The translations under genes were made by a program, and so were the position numbers. Of a DNA stretch of 64,000 bases, positions 32,462 to 40,424 are shown piece after piece (the stretch's first letter is position 1; each line of letters starts with the position of its first letter). The stretch comes from Novosphingobium sp. (GTDB lineage: Bacteria; Pseudomonadota; Alphaproteobacteria; Sphingomonadales; Sphingomonadaceae). Below the pieces are notes generated by a model. That model worked only from the letters and a program-made list of their open reading frames with translations, made no database searches and had not been told where the DNA came from. The DNA is taken from positions 733,501 to 797,500 of the forward strand of contig JACKKX010000001.1 in NCBI GenBank assembly GCA_024236215.1, in the 5' to 3' direction.

Positions 32462-32590
32462 TGCAGGACGGCGGGCCGACCTGCGCTGTGCTCTTGCGAA
32501 GCCCCCGCTTCATGCGCGGGGTAATGCACATGGTCAAGGCCCAATCAGCAAAGCCAGCCACTTGATGGCTGGTTGCGAAAGGACTTGAGT

Positions 32591-32854
32591 ATGAGACTTC
32601 AGATCACCCATGTTCGCCCGGACGGAAATGACCTTGATCGCCGGATCGACGCTGTCTTAGCCGGTGGCGTCGCCTGGACTGTCGACCAGGTCATTCACGC
32701 GATCGAGTACCGGACCGCGTCGTTCTTTGTGATGGTGCACTTCCAGTCAGTCGACGTGGTAGTACGGGTGCACTCCTACACGGGCCGGAAATACATCGCG
32801 ACTAGAAGCGATGGTTATCCGCCCAACAATCTGCTGAACCTGCCCCGATTCTGA
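32591..32854 (+). CDS. DUF3892 family small protein
   Basis: An 87-residue protein with AAAGGA before ATG 32591. The order LQITHVRPDG, VIHAIEYRTASFFVMV, VVRVHSYTGRKYIATRSDG and NNLLNLPRF matches DUF3892, a short family with no known function whose members end 'DG..PNNL..LP'. It points right, toward the late operon's end, with the terminator between. It may be a prophage cargo gene expressed independently of the lytic genes. Confidence 0.7.
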   Translation: MRLQITHVRPDGNDLDRRIDAVLAGGVAWTVDQVIHAIEYRTASFFVMVHFQSVDVVVRVHSYTGRKYIATRSDGYPPNNLLNLPRF

Positions 32855-32874
32855 TAGGATCGGCGTCAGACACG

Positions 32875-32905
32875 AAAAAGGGGCGGACGCCGAAGCGTCC
32901 GCCCC
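32875..32905 (-). terminator. Strong intrinsic terminator of the late operon
   Basis: An 11-bp perfect GC stem with a TTCG tetraloop (minus strand), followed by five T. It lies 27 nt after the Rz1 stop and ends the 20-kb leftward late transcript. Confidence 0.92.
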
Positions 32906-32931
32906 TCATTACTTGCGCTTGATCCAGACGA

Positions 32932-33195
32932 TCAGTTCGGCCAGCTCTCGATCGCGGCCCGGCGCTTCGCCTCGCACAAGGCAAGGTCAACGTCCCGGGC
33001 GCGCATGGCCTGTTCGGCTTGGGCGCTGGACAGTGATCCGTCGGCGTTACGGTGGATCGGCGTCCGCTTGCATGGTTCCGTCGCCACTGGCGGCGGCAGC
33101 GGCGGGCTGTAGGCCAAGGGCGGCGGCGTCCGCGTCGATCCCATGCACGCGGTCAGGAGCAAGGCACTGGACAGCGCCAGAAGGCGTTGCAGCAT
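32932..33195 (-). CDS. Rz1-like o-spanin lipoprotein
   Basis: An 87-residue lipoprotein with signal LLALSSALLLTAC (lipobox LTAC, Cys17) and a Pro-rich mature start (RTPPPLAYSPPLPPPVATEP), the hallmark of Rz1. It starts inside the Rz gene in another frame and runs 115 nt past it. It would sit in the outer membrane and join Rz across the periplasm to fuse membranes at lysis. Confidence 0.8.
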   Translation of the reverse strand: MLQRLLALSSALLLTACMGSTRTPPPLAYSPPLPPPVATEPCKRTPIHRNADGSLSSAQAEQAMRARDVDLALCEAKRRAAIESWPN

Positions 33196-33469
33196 ATTCG
33201 CGGACCCTTTCGTTCGATTGGACTATGATCGGCTGAAACCGCTGGACCGTCTCGACATAGCGGCCGGCGGCCTGGGCGACGCGCCGTTCATTGGCGACAC
33301 GAAGATCCGCGATCTGGGCCGCCTGTTCGTCGACCCGCTTCTGCCATTTGCTGGCTTCCGCCAGTTTGCCGTCCGACTGTCCCGCGTCAAAGCGGGCGTT
33401 GCCGTATAGCCAGGCCAGGGCAAGGGCGAGCGCCAGCGCGCCCGCCCCGCCCAGGATGCGCGTCCACAC
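33047..33469 (-). CDS. Rz-like i-spanin
   Basis: A 140-residue protein with one N-terminal membrane anchor (GGAGALALALALAWLYG). A periplasmic coiled coil follows (KLAEASKWQKRVDEQAAQIA, LRVANERRVAQAAGRYV). It starts at GTG 33469 directly after the TAA of the holin-like gene. Its C-terminal third overlaps Rz1 in a different frame, the classic embedded arrangement. Confidence 0.8.
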   Translation of the reverse strand: MWTRILGGAGALALALALAWLYGNARFDAGQSDGKLAEASKWQKRVDEQAAQIADLRVANERRVAQAAGRYVETVQRFQPIIVQSNERVREYAATPSGAVQCLAPDRVHGIDADAAALGLQPAAAAASGDGTMQADADPP

Positions 33470-33640
33470 TTAGGCGGGCTTGCGCTTGGCGACGATCGAC
33501 CAGATCGCGGTAGCGATCACCGCGCCCGCGCCGGTCAGCTGGGCCACGGTATCGGCGTCGATCACGCCCTTGCCGACGAAATAGCCGCCGACTGCCGACA
33601 GGACCGCGCGGACAATGCCGCCGACTTGTTCACCCGTCAT
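33470..33640 (-). CDS. Small holin-like membrane protein
   Basis: A 56-residue protein beginning MTGEQVGGIVRAVLSAVGGY with two hydrophobic stretches (residues 7-23 and 33-49) and a basic end AKRKPA. Its place between endolysin and spanins and its size fit a class II holin. Too small for confident family assignment. Confidence 0.65.
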   Translation of the reverse strand: MTGEQVGGIVRAVLSAVGGYFVGKGVIDADTVAQLTGAGAVIATAIWSIVAKRKPA

Positions 33641-33725
33641 GTTTCATTCCTTCCGGTTCATGCGCCCAGCCGCCAGCCCGGCCGTGCGCGATGGTGTGTT
33701 CCAGGCTGGGGAAAGGGGTTGCTGG

Positions 33726-34157
33726 TCAGGCCAGCTCGAAATGCGGGCTGTCACTTTCACCGCGTTCGCGGGGCTTGCCGTCCTGGTCCCAGTCGGCGCC
33801 CCAGCGGATCTTCACGCCTTCGATCGAAGCGGCCCGGAACATGAGCCCGGCCAGCCGATCAAACCGCACACTGTCGTTCCAGTCGATCGGGAACGGCGCC
33901 AGGTCGACCGCATGGCCGAAGCCGGTGCGCGGGTTGCGGAAATGGTTGGACTTCAACGTCCAGGTGACGATCTTCCCCGGTGCCGTCCGGCCCTGGGCAT
34001 AGAGCGCCTTTTGCCGTTCCAGCGTGCGGACGCCTTCCAGGACAGTGAAGTCTTCGTCGGGGCGGGCCATGGCGGCCGCGCGCATGATCACGCGGACCAG
34101 CTTGGGATGCACGCCGTCCAGCCGGGCCAGCGATCGCTGACCAAGGGTAATTGCCAT
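33726..34157 (-). CDS. M15-family peptidase, phage endolysin
   Basis: A 143-residue L-Ala-D-Glu/VanY-type peptidoglycan peptidase. The blocks are VLEGVRTLERQKALYAQG, SNHFRNPRTGFGHAVDLAPF (zinc His and Asp) and the final His in SDSPHFELA. It has no signal peptide, so export to the wall would need a holin. It sits between the small membrane genes and the spanins. Confidence 0.88.
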   Translation of the reverse strand: MAITLGQRSLARLDGVHPKLVRVIMRAAAMARPDEDFTVLEGVRTLERQKALYAQGRTAPGKIVTWTLKSNHFRNPRTGFGHAVDLAPFPIDWNDSVRFDRLAGLMFRAASIEGVKIRWGADWDQDGKPRERGESDSPHFELA

Positions 34158-34183
34158 TGCAATGTCTCCGATGATTTAGGGCG

Positions 34184-34348
34184 TCATTCCCCGACGGGAA
34201 CGACAGGGCGGGTTCGCCTGGTATGACGTACCGCCGCACGGGGCAGCTGGGGCGGCGGGTCAGGTTCCTGCAAGACGGCGGCCAGCGTCTTTGTCAGGCC
34301 GTCGATCTGAAAACGTAGCAAGTTCAGGCTGTCCCGCTTCTGGCACAT
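34184..34348 (-). CDS. Small phage protein of unknown function
   Basis: A 54-residue frame from ATG 34348, directly after the stop of the small membrane gene (TGATATG). It opens MCQKRDSLNLLRFQIDGLTK and ends in a Pro/Arg-rich tail. The tight spacing supports it; nothing else does. Confidence 0.4.
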   Translation of the reverse strand: MCQKRDSLNLLRFQIDGLTKTLAAVLQEPDPPPQLPRAAVRHTRRTRPVVPVGE

Positions 34349-34349
34349 A

Positions 34350-34547
34350 TCACCGGCGCCCCTGTTCAATGACGGTCTTCAAGGCCGCCAGGGTTTCCGC
34401 CAGCCGGATATTGCTGTCGATCTGTTGCTTATCCAGATCGCGGCGCTCTTTGCCTGTCGTCCAGCGATCCCAGACCAGATAGGCAATAATCAGCCCGGCC
34501 GTGCCGAACTGTGAAACCAGCTCGCGAAGAACCCCAGCTTCGTCCAT
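34350..34547 (-). CDS. Small phage membrane protein (holin or antiholin candidate)
   Basis: A 65-residue protein: one membrane segment (FGTAGLIIAYLVWDRW) then a charged helix (TTGKERRDLDKQQIDSNIRL). AAGGAAC precedes ATG 34547. Such one-helix proteins often sit at the start of lysis cassettes. With the second small membrane protein at 33470-33640 it may form a holin/antiholin pair. Confidence 0.6.
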   Translation of the reverse strand: MDEAGVLRELVSQFGTAGLIIAYLVWDRWTTGKERRDLDKQQIDSNIRLAETLAALKTVIEQGRR

Positions 34548-34605
34548 GACATTTCGTTCCTTAAGACAATATCTGACTTCGATTTTATCGAAGCGTCGGT
34601 GTCGA

Positions 34606-36687
34606 TCATGGTGTATCGCTAACCGTGACATTTGCCCCGATCACCTGCCACTGATGCGACGTGGCATCAGTCAGGATACGGCGGGTTAGGTCGAAGTCAT
34701 TGCCGCGCAGGACAGCCGTGGACATTGGCGGGCTGCCGGGGTCAGCGTCAGGGATCAGAGAGATAACAGCGAAGTCGCCCCCGGTGGTCTTCACGCCAGT
34801 CGCTTCAGGGCAATTAGTGACAACCAGCTTCGATGGGAACGCCTGCACGGTGTAGGCTGGATCATAGCCACCCGTGGTCAGGGTGGCCGTATTGTGAAAG
34901 CTAAGGTCTGCACTGTTTGAAGCGGCAGAGCGATGGCGCATAATCGTGTCGAGGTGAATTTCAACCAGCCCACCAATGCCGCCGCCAATGAGGTTCGTAT
35001 TGTTCCCGGCCCCCGCCGTCAGCTTAAGCGGCCCGTTCACCTGCACAACCCCGCGCTCTTGATCTGCACCGCCCCAAAGAAGCGAGTTCGTTTCGATATG
35101 CAGCGGGTAGCGGTTGGCTTCGGCATGGATCGTCATGTGAGACAACCCGCCATCTAGCGGGCTTTCAACAGTGTTCTGCGTAGCACCGGACGGGCCGGAA
35201 AGGATCGTTACGTCGACCCCCGAACCTTCCCAAAAAACATATTCTGGCCGTGCAAAATTGGTTCCAGAGAAGGTGCCGGGGTCGAAAATCACGCGCACCA
35301 TTTCGTGCGGGTGCGCTAGAAGGCACCGGCTGTCCGCATTGACCGCCGCCACGGTTTCATAGGTGCGACCCGGCCCAACGCGGATCGTATGCTTTGTTTC
35401 CTGCGCCAGAACCAGTGCGCGCACTTCGCTGTAATCGTATACGAAGGACTGGTCGATGCCGCCGCGTGCAAGAGTAGCGTAAGGCCCTTCGCCGCCCATC
35501 GCATCGCCAACTGCCGGGTCAAGTTCGGCCACCGCGAAGCAGCCGCGCCAGCCAGACGCGGAAAGCGCCAGAGTGCCACCGCGAGAACCCTTGATCTTGG
35601 TCGGCCAAGGCTGGCCAGAACCAGGGGCAAGTCGGCAGACGGTGCGACCGGTCGCATGATCCACAATGTCAATGCGGCGCGGGTCCGTGTTCTTTACGTA
35701 ACCGACGCGATAGTCGGCCTTGGGGCCGTAGATGCGCAAAGACTTGATGAACTTCCGAAGGAAAAGAGGGTCTGTCGCAAAAGACCAGCTTCCCGTTTCG
35801 TCATGGTCCGCTCGGAAAGGCGCAAACTGACCATTCGGATTGACCAGTGCCGCAATGCGCGAGTTAGCGATAGTGCTCGCCCTGGCATCAATTGCATTGT
35901 TGCGAGAAGTGCTGCTGGCGATTGCATCACGATTGACCGCCCGGCGCTGGAACATCGCCGCAGTCGAGGATGCAACGTTGACAGTGAGTGGGGACGCAGG
36001 CGGCGTGAAGATGAATGAACCTGTGACCCCCGATCCACCAACCGCCGTCATAACAATCTCGCGCGGTTCCGCCCATGCGTCAGCCCCGCTCGCCACGCTG
36101 AACGTGCAAGCATCGACCGCGCCCGTGCCGTCCGCATCCTCGTGCATGACGAAGGTGACGTTGAACCGGGTGCCTACATCACGCCAGAACCCGAACTTGA
36201 GAGAAATAAACTTGTCGGCGGGAACACCTTCGAACTGAAGTCGCCTCACACAATCCATGAACGCCCGCTCTGCGGTCGTCGCGCTGGCATACCCCGGCCA
36301 TGTGTCGTTCAGTGCTCGGGCGGCCGCGGCATCGCTGTAAGGCTTCGCGAGCGTTTCAATAATGTTATGAAGAGTATTGGTAAACGTCCAAGATCCAGAG
36401 CCGCTTGCGCCTACCTTCACATATAGATCATTGTTGGCATCGGTTGAGTCGGCATAAACCAGCGCTACCGTATCCGCCGCGTGCGCTGTATCCGCTTCCA
36501 GCAAAGCTTTTGTAGTTTTCGTCACGGAAACCAATGCGCCCAGTCCAGCATTGCCAATCGCCGCTTCGATCAGCGGCCCCAACGCGCGTACCTCGGCCTT
36601 CAAGGGCTCATGTACGCCGCTGGCGGGTACCCCGTCAGTCACAAAATCGCGGAATGTCGAAGCAATGGCGTCAGTAATGCTGCCCAT
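34606..36687 (-). CDS. Tailspike-like phage protein with a probable beta-helix
   Basis: A 693-residue protein. The N-terminal 70 residues (ITDAIASTFRDFVTDGVPAS) resemble virion-attachment segments of tail fibres. From about residue 430, IRVGPGRTYETVAAVNADSR, DGGLSHMTIHAEANRYPLHI and LIGGGIGGLVEIHLDTIMRH are typical of pectate-lyase-like beta-helix spikes. It lies after the tail-tip gene and before lysis genes, where receptor-binding proteins usually are. Its codon use is less GC-biased than the structural genes, suggesting separate exchange. An enzymatic activity on host glycan is possible but not shown. Confidence 0.7.
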   Translation of the reverse strand: MGSITDAIASTFRDFVTDGVPASGVHEPLKAEVRALGPLIEAAIGNAGLGALVSVTKTTKALLEADTAHAADTVALVYADSTDANNDLYVKVGASGSGSWTFTNTLHNIIETLAKPYSDAAAARALNDTWPGYASATTAERAFMDCVRRLQFEGVPADKFISLKFGFWRDVGTRFNVTFVMHEDADGTGAVDACTFSVASGADAWAEPREIVMTAVGGSGVTGSFIFTPPASPLTVNVASSTAAMFQRRAVNRDAIASSTSRNNAIDARASTIANSRIAALVNPNGQFAPFRADHDETGSWSFATDPLFLRKFIKSLRIYGPKADYRVGYVKNTDPRRIDIVDHATGRTVCRLAPGSGQPWPTKIKGSRGGTLALSASGWRGCFAVAELDPAVGDAMGGEGPYATLARGGIDQSFVYDYSEVRALVLAQETKHTIRVGPGRTYETVAAVNADSRCLLAHPHEMVRVIFDPGTFSGTNFARPEYVFWEGSGVDVTILSGPSGATQNTVESPLDGGLSHMTIHAEANRYPLHIETNSLLWGGADQERGVVQVNGPLKLTAGAGNNTNLIGGGIGGLVEIHLDTIMRHRSAASNSADLSFHNTATLTTGGYDPAYTVQAFPSKLVVTNCPEATGVKTTGGDFAVISLIPDADPGSPPMSTAVLRGNDFDLTRRILTDATSHQWQVIGANVTVSDTP

Positions 36688-36708
36688 GGAGAGCCCCTTT
36701 CAAGCTAG

Positions 36709-38778
36709 TCAGGAAACAGTGACCGTCACCGGCCCGGCGGCGGGTGACGGGTTGGCGGCCGCGTCGTAAGCGCGGGCCCAAATGTAATGCGATCCAGCCG
36801 CAAGGCCGGTCGCGGTGTAGGACATGACTTCACCCAGGGCGCCGAACTGATCGGGGCCGACCTGACTGGCGGTGCCCAGGTTGTTCGTCGAATTGCGGAA
36901 CAGCTTCACCCTGTCGAACGACGTCTGCAGAGGGTTGCGCCATTCGATGATTGCTTCGCCCGTGCCGCCGGCCGTTGCGTCCAGCTGGCTTGGCGCGGCA
37001 AGGTCGCTGGGGGCGCTGGGCGTTATCGTCGCAACCGGCGTCCAGGCGCTTTCCCTGCCCGAAATCGTGACAGACTTCACCCGCACTTCATGAAGGGTAT
37101 CGCTATCGACGATCGGGGATAGGGCAGTGTTTTCGTCCTGGTTGACTGACATGTTCGCCCAGTCCCCGCCGGTCGGGCGATATTCCGCGTCGAACGACAG
37201 GCCATCCCGGTCCGGATCGTCCCAGCTCGCCCGGATCCCGACGCCGGTCACCGTGCCAATGCTGATGGGAACCGCCGTCAGCGTCAGATTTTCGGGCACT
37301 GGAACCGTCGGTGTCACCGTCGACGTCCCGGGTACGTCAGGCGGCGTCCCTTCTTCCAGCTCGGCGTCGAAGTTCCAGTCACTGGCGCGGACTTCGGTCA
37401 GCCCGATTTCCAGGGTGCCCGCTTCGAAGTTGATCCGCAGCGATGAAATTTCGAAGGGGACCGCGGCGATCCCCAGTTCGGCGCAAGTCAGTCGGCAAAA
37501 CCGTTCGCCGATCAGGTTCAGCCCGAACAGGTTCGTGACGACGACAAGGTTCCAGCGGTCAGACAGTTTCGCCAGCAACCGCTTTCCCAGCCGCGAAGCC
37601 TGGTTGTGGTGCGGGGCAAAGTAAATGTCGAAGCGCTGGCTTTCCGGCCTTCCCAGTTCTTCCTGGGCCGCAACGTCAATAACCGGCGCGCTCTCCTGTT
37701 CGTTGTAATCGAACCGGGCGTCGGTATAGACCACCTTCACTTCGTTGACCCGGTCCAGGGCCTTCGCCCCCATGGATCCGTTCAGGGCAATGATATGATC
37801 GTCGGTCAGGTGGACCGTCGGTTCGATCCAGCGGCCGACCTGAAGGTTCAGCTTGTTGTCCGCGTCCTGCCAGCAATAGCCGTCGCAGGCCTTCAGCATT
37901 TCCTGCAGAACGGTTTTCCGTTCGTCCGTCGCCAGGCTGTAGCTGCCCCAGATCCGCCAGCGCTTGATCGTCTGGGCGTCGACCGTCGTGACAGTCTGGT
38001 CGGAAATGTCGGCTTCGGCGGCGATGTTCGCCCAGTTGACCCCGTCAGACCCGACGCCATAGCCGTCCGGGTGCGCCCAATAGTCGGCGATGATCAGGGC
38101 CGCATTGTCCGTCCATTCCCAGGTGTCGGGATCGTTCAGCCGGTGACTGCCCGTGCCGCCGGCCGTGCTATCCTTGCGCGGGTCATAGCAAAGCGCGGCT
38201 TCGATAACTTGTGTGTACTCCGGCTGACGGTTGCCTTCATAGACTTCGGCAAAGTACTTGTCCTTTACCGGCGCGCAGATCAGCGCCGCCAGCGAACAGC
38301 CGCGCTGCCGGTGATCAGCGGTCCATTCTGGGAAGATTGCCGACAGCTCCGAAATCGCCGTCTGGTCATTGGTCCCCAGCCGGGTCAGGACACGGATTGC
38401 CCCTCTGAACTTCGCGTCCGACAAGACGCCGCCAGCGCCGACTGCCACGGCCTTGCCATTGATCCGGTGTTCCACGATCCGGCTGATCCGGCCGGTCCCC
38501 GTGGTGATCACCATGGCAAGCGTGCCGTTGCGGCTTTCATAGAACGACAGCGCGCCGCCGACATGCACAACGCCATAGTGCCGACGGCGGGACGCGACGC
38601 TTTCGCGAATGATCTGTTTCCCGTCGGACGGCTTGGCGACGCCGCTGCCGAAGATTGCCTTGGCAATGAAGTTCAGGCCCAGCGTGACTGCCAGATTGAC
38701 CGCTACCGTGATCACAGTTGCAGCAATCCCGGTCGCGCCGATCGCGGCGACGATCGCAGCGGCTATCGCTTGGGGCAT
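36709..38778 (-). CDS. Phage tail tip attachment protein J (host specificity)
   Basis: A 689-residue protein. A hydrophobic N-terminal region (IAAAIVAAIGATGIAATVIT) precedes the tip-attachment core (VASRRRHYGVVHVGGALSFY, DTWEWTDNAALIIADYWAHP, ELGRPESQRFDIYF). Two fibronectin type III-like units lie at the C-terminus (about 520-605 and 610-689). ATG 38778 has GGAAGG upstream. It is the hub through which the tail contacts the host, last of the four tip genes. Confidence 0.85.
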   Translation of the reverse strand: MPQAIAAAIVAAIGATGIAATVITVAVNLAVTLGLNFIAKAIFGSGVAKPSDGKQIIRESVASRRRHYGVVHVGGALSFYESRNGTLAMVITTGTGRISRIVEHRINGKAVAVGAGGVLSDAKFRGAIRVLTRLGTNDQTAISELSAIFPEWTADHRQRGCSLAALICAPVKDKYFAEVYEGNRQPEYTQVIEAALCYDPRKDSTAGGTGSHRLNDPDTWEWTDNAALIIADYWAHPDGYGVGSDGVNWANIAAEADISDQTVTTVDAQTIKRWRIWGSYSLATDERKTVLQEMLKACDGYCWQDADNKLNLQVGRWIEPTVHLTDDHIIALNGSMGAKALDRVNEVKVVYTDARFDYNEQESAPVIDVAAQEELGRPESQRFDIYFAPHHNQASRLGKRLLAKLSDRWNLVVVTNLFGLNLIGERFCRLTCAELGIAAVPFEISSLRINFEAGTLEIGLTEVRASDWNFDAELEEGTPPDVPGTSTVTPTVPVPENLTLTAVPISIGTVTGVGIRASWDDPDRDGLSFDAEYRPTGGDWANMSVNQDENTALSPIVDSDTLHEVRVKSVTISGRESAWTPVATITPSAPSDLAAPSQLDATAGGTGEAIIEWRNPLQTSFDRVKLFRNSTNNLGTASQVGPDQFGALGEVMSYTATGLAAGSHYIWARAYDAAANPSPAAGPVTVTVS

Positions 38779-39164
38779 GACGGAACCTTCCAGGCGATCG
38801 CGGGCTTCAGGTCTTTGACGAACAGGACTTCGCGGTCGCCCTTGGCGATCCAGCCGCTGCCCAGGCATAGGCACATGGTCAGCCCCTGACCCGGAAGCTC
38901 GATCAGGCCGACGTCACCGCGCGCCGGGCTGTCCGTCTCGATCATGCCCAGTTCGCTGAACAGCGATCCGGCATAGCGGGCGAACCCGCCGTTCAGGGCC
39001 AGCAACACGCGTGCCGTCTTCGGCCCCTTGTGCGTCGGCTGAACCGCCACGGATCGGCCCGTTGCCGCTTCGGCATAGCGCAGCGCGGACGTGCCGCAGT
39101 CGCTCTTGCCCCAGACAAACGGGGTCGCGGCCCAGTCGCGGACCGTGCGGTCGACAATATCCAT
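38763..39164 (-). CDS. DUF6950/NlpC-P60-like tail tip protein
   Basis: A 133-residue protein. WAATPFVWGKSDCGTSALRY carries the candidate catalytic Cys of NlpC/P60-like tail peptidases, with GDVGLIELPGQGLTMCLCLG downstream. In siphophages such proteins open the peptidoglycan at the tail tip. It overlaps the J gene start by 16 nt. Confidence 0.75.
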   Translation of the reverse strand: MDIVDRTVRDWAATPFVWGKSDCGTSALRYAEAATGRSVAVQPTHKGPKTARVLLALNGGFARYAGSLFSELGMIETDSPARGDVGLIELPGQGLTMCLCLGSGWIAKGDREVLFVKDLKPAIAWKVPSCPKR

Positions 39165-39186
39165 GGATTGATCCCGGAATTCTGGA

Positions 39187-39759
39187 CTAGAAGTCAGGCC
39201 AGGTGACGATCTTGTTCCGCAGCGTCGCCACGAACTGGAAGCCCTTGTCCCCGTCAAAGCGCTTTTGCTGGTCGCGGTCCGTGTACATGGCGAAGTTCGG
39301 GCGACTACGCAGCGTGAACAGGCTTTCGGCCGTCACAGTCACTTCCCGGGCCCCGTCAGCGGTGATGTTGAACAGCGGCGCGTGCATCCTGCCGGACCAG
39401 ATCGGATAGGGCTGATCCAGCGGGACGTCGTCGTCCTGGCCGAAGAACTGGACATAGACCGTCACCTTGCGGTTTTTCGCCTTTTCGCCGAATTCCTCGC
39501 GCGCCAGCCGCATGATCTGGGCGTCAATGCCAGACAGGACAAAGCTGGCTTCTGGTGCTTCACCGTTGATCGCCTGTTCCAGGCCGGAAATCGAACCCAG
39601 CGTTCCCAGTCCGTCCCATGTCTGGCCGCCCGCCTTCAACCGGCCGTTTCCAGTCCAGACGCGGACCGGCTCCCCGACAAAGTCGAACAGGATGAGGTTC
39701 GCCGACTTAGGCTTCCTGCCTGCCAGGGCTTCCCGGATCGTGTCAGGAAAGAGGCTCAT
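39187..39759 (-). CDS. Tail tip structural protein (hub-like)
   Basis: A 190-residue protein: VRVWTGNGRLKAGGQTWDGL, GTLGSISGLEQAINGEAPEA, VYVQFFGQDDDVPLD, IWSGRMHAPLFNITADG and MYTDRDQQKRFDGDKGFQF. This order is typical of baseplate-hub-type proteins of siphophage tail tips. It overlaps the upstream distal-tail gene by 17 nt. Confidence 0.7.
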   Translation of the reverse strand: MSLFPDTIREALAGRKPKSANLILFDFVGEPVRVWTGNGRLKAGGQTWDGLGTLGSISGLEQAINGEAPEASFVLSGIDAQIMRLAREEFGEKAKNRKVTVYVQFFGQDDDVPLDQPYPIWSGRMHAPLFNITADGAREVTVTAESLFTLRSRPNFAMYTDRDQQKRFDGDKGFQFVATLRNKIVTWPDF

Positions 39760-40414
39760 AGAATGCTTCCTCAAATTCCAGCACGGGCGCGGTCCAGCGG
39801 CCATATTCCAGTTCGTGATCGCCGGTTTCGTCTTCAGCCAGACGCGCGATCAGAAACGGACGAAGTCGCAGCGGGGCAGCGGTGTGATCACGGCGAAGCG
39901 AACTGGTGAACTTGATCGTCGCGATCGGGCCGTCCCACCATACGCCGGTCGCAATGTGCAGATCATTGCCAATGCCGAAATACTGACCCGCCTTCAGGAT
40001 CTGACCATAGCCGCCGAAGTTCGCGGTGATCTGCTTTTCCCCCTGAAGGCCGGTCACCGTCACGCCAGACAGATCGTCCGTGACGTACAGCGCCGCGTCG
40101 CTGAAGCTGCTACCGTCACTGTGCGGGGCGGCCCCGGCGGCGATCTGGGCTTCGCTGGCCCAGTAGTGCAGATCGAAGATCGGCAGGCGGAACAGGTTGG
40201 TCCGGCCTTCGCACGCCGCCAGGAACGCACGATAGGCCAGAACCTGGTCGCCTTCCAGCGTGCCGAAGGTCAGGCGGCCGCGCCATGGCGGGCGGATTAC
40301 CGGCTGAACCTGTTCGAAATTGGTCAGGGACTTGGTCAGGGACTTCGTCTGTCGGGGCGGCGTGATGTTGATATTGCGCGGCTGCAATACCGAAGGCCAT
40401 TCGATCCAGCTCAT
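39743..40414 (-). CDS. Distal tail-like protein
   Basis: A 223-residue protein directly after the tape measure gene. It opens MSWIEWPSVLQPRNINITPP and contains FGTLEGDQVLAYRAFLAACE, NLFRLPIF and FYEPLS. Its position (tape measure, then this) is that of the distal tail protein that starts tip assembly. The fold is not recognised from sequence. Confidence 0.6.
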   Translation of the reverse strand: MSWIEWPSVLQPRNINITPPRQTKSLTKSLTNFEQVQPVIRPPWRGRLTFGTLEGDQVLAYRAFLAACEGRTNLFRLPIFDLHYWASEAQIAAGAAPHSDGSSFSDAALYVTDDLSGVTVTGLQGEKQITANFGGYGQILKAGQYFGIGNDLHIATGVWWDGPIATIKFTSSLRRDHTAAPLRLRPFLIARLAEDETGDHELEYGRWTAPVLEFEEAFYEPLS

Positions 40415-40424
40415 ACCCGCGCCC

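Larger units (their letters stand above)
31940..32590. other. Host/prophage junction and prophage left end, no confident gene
   Basis: About 170 nt of host DNA, then the tRNA-3'-end remnant (32111), then about 460 nt of prophage end. A 66-codon frame (32324-32524) lacks a ribosome site and overlaps strong hairpins, so I do not call it. Confidence 0.6.

Noticed and set aside
32324-32524. 66-codon frame in the prophage left end
   Set aside because: No ribosome site, odd Cys/Pro composition and it overlaps strong hairpins.
37606-38889. 427-codon frame opposite the tail tip gene
   Set aside because: Antisense shadow; starts and ends at meaningless points of the tail-tip genes.
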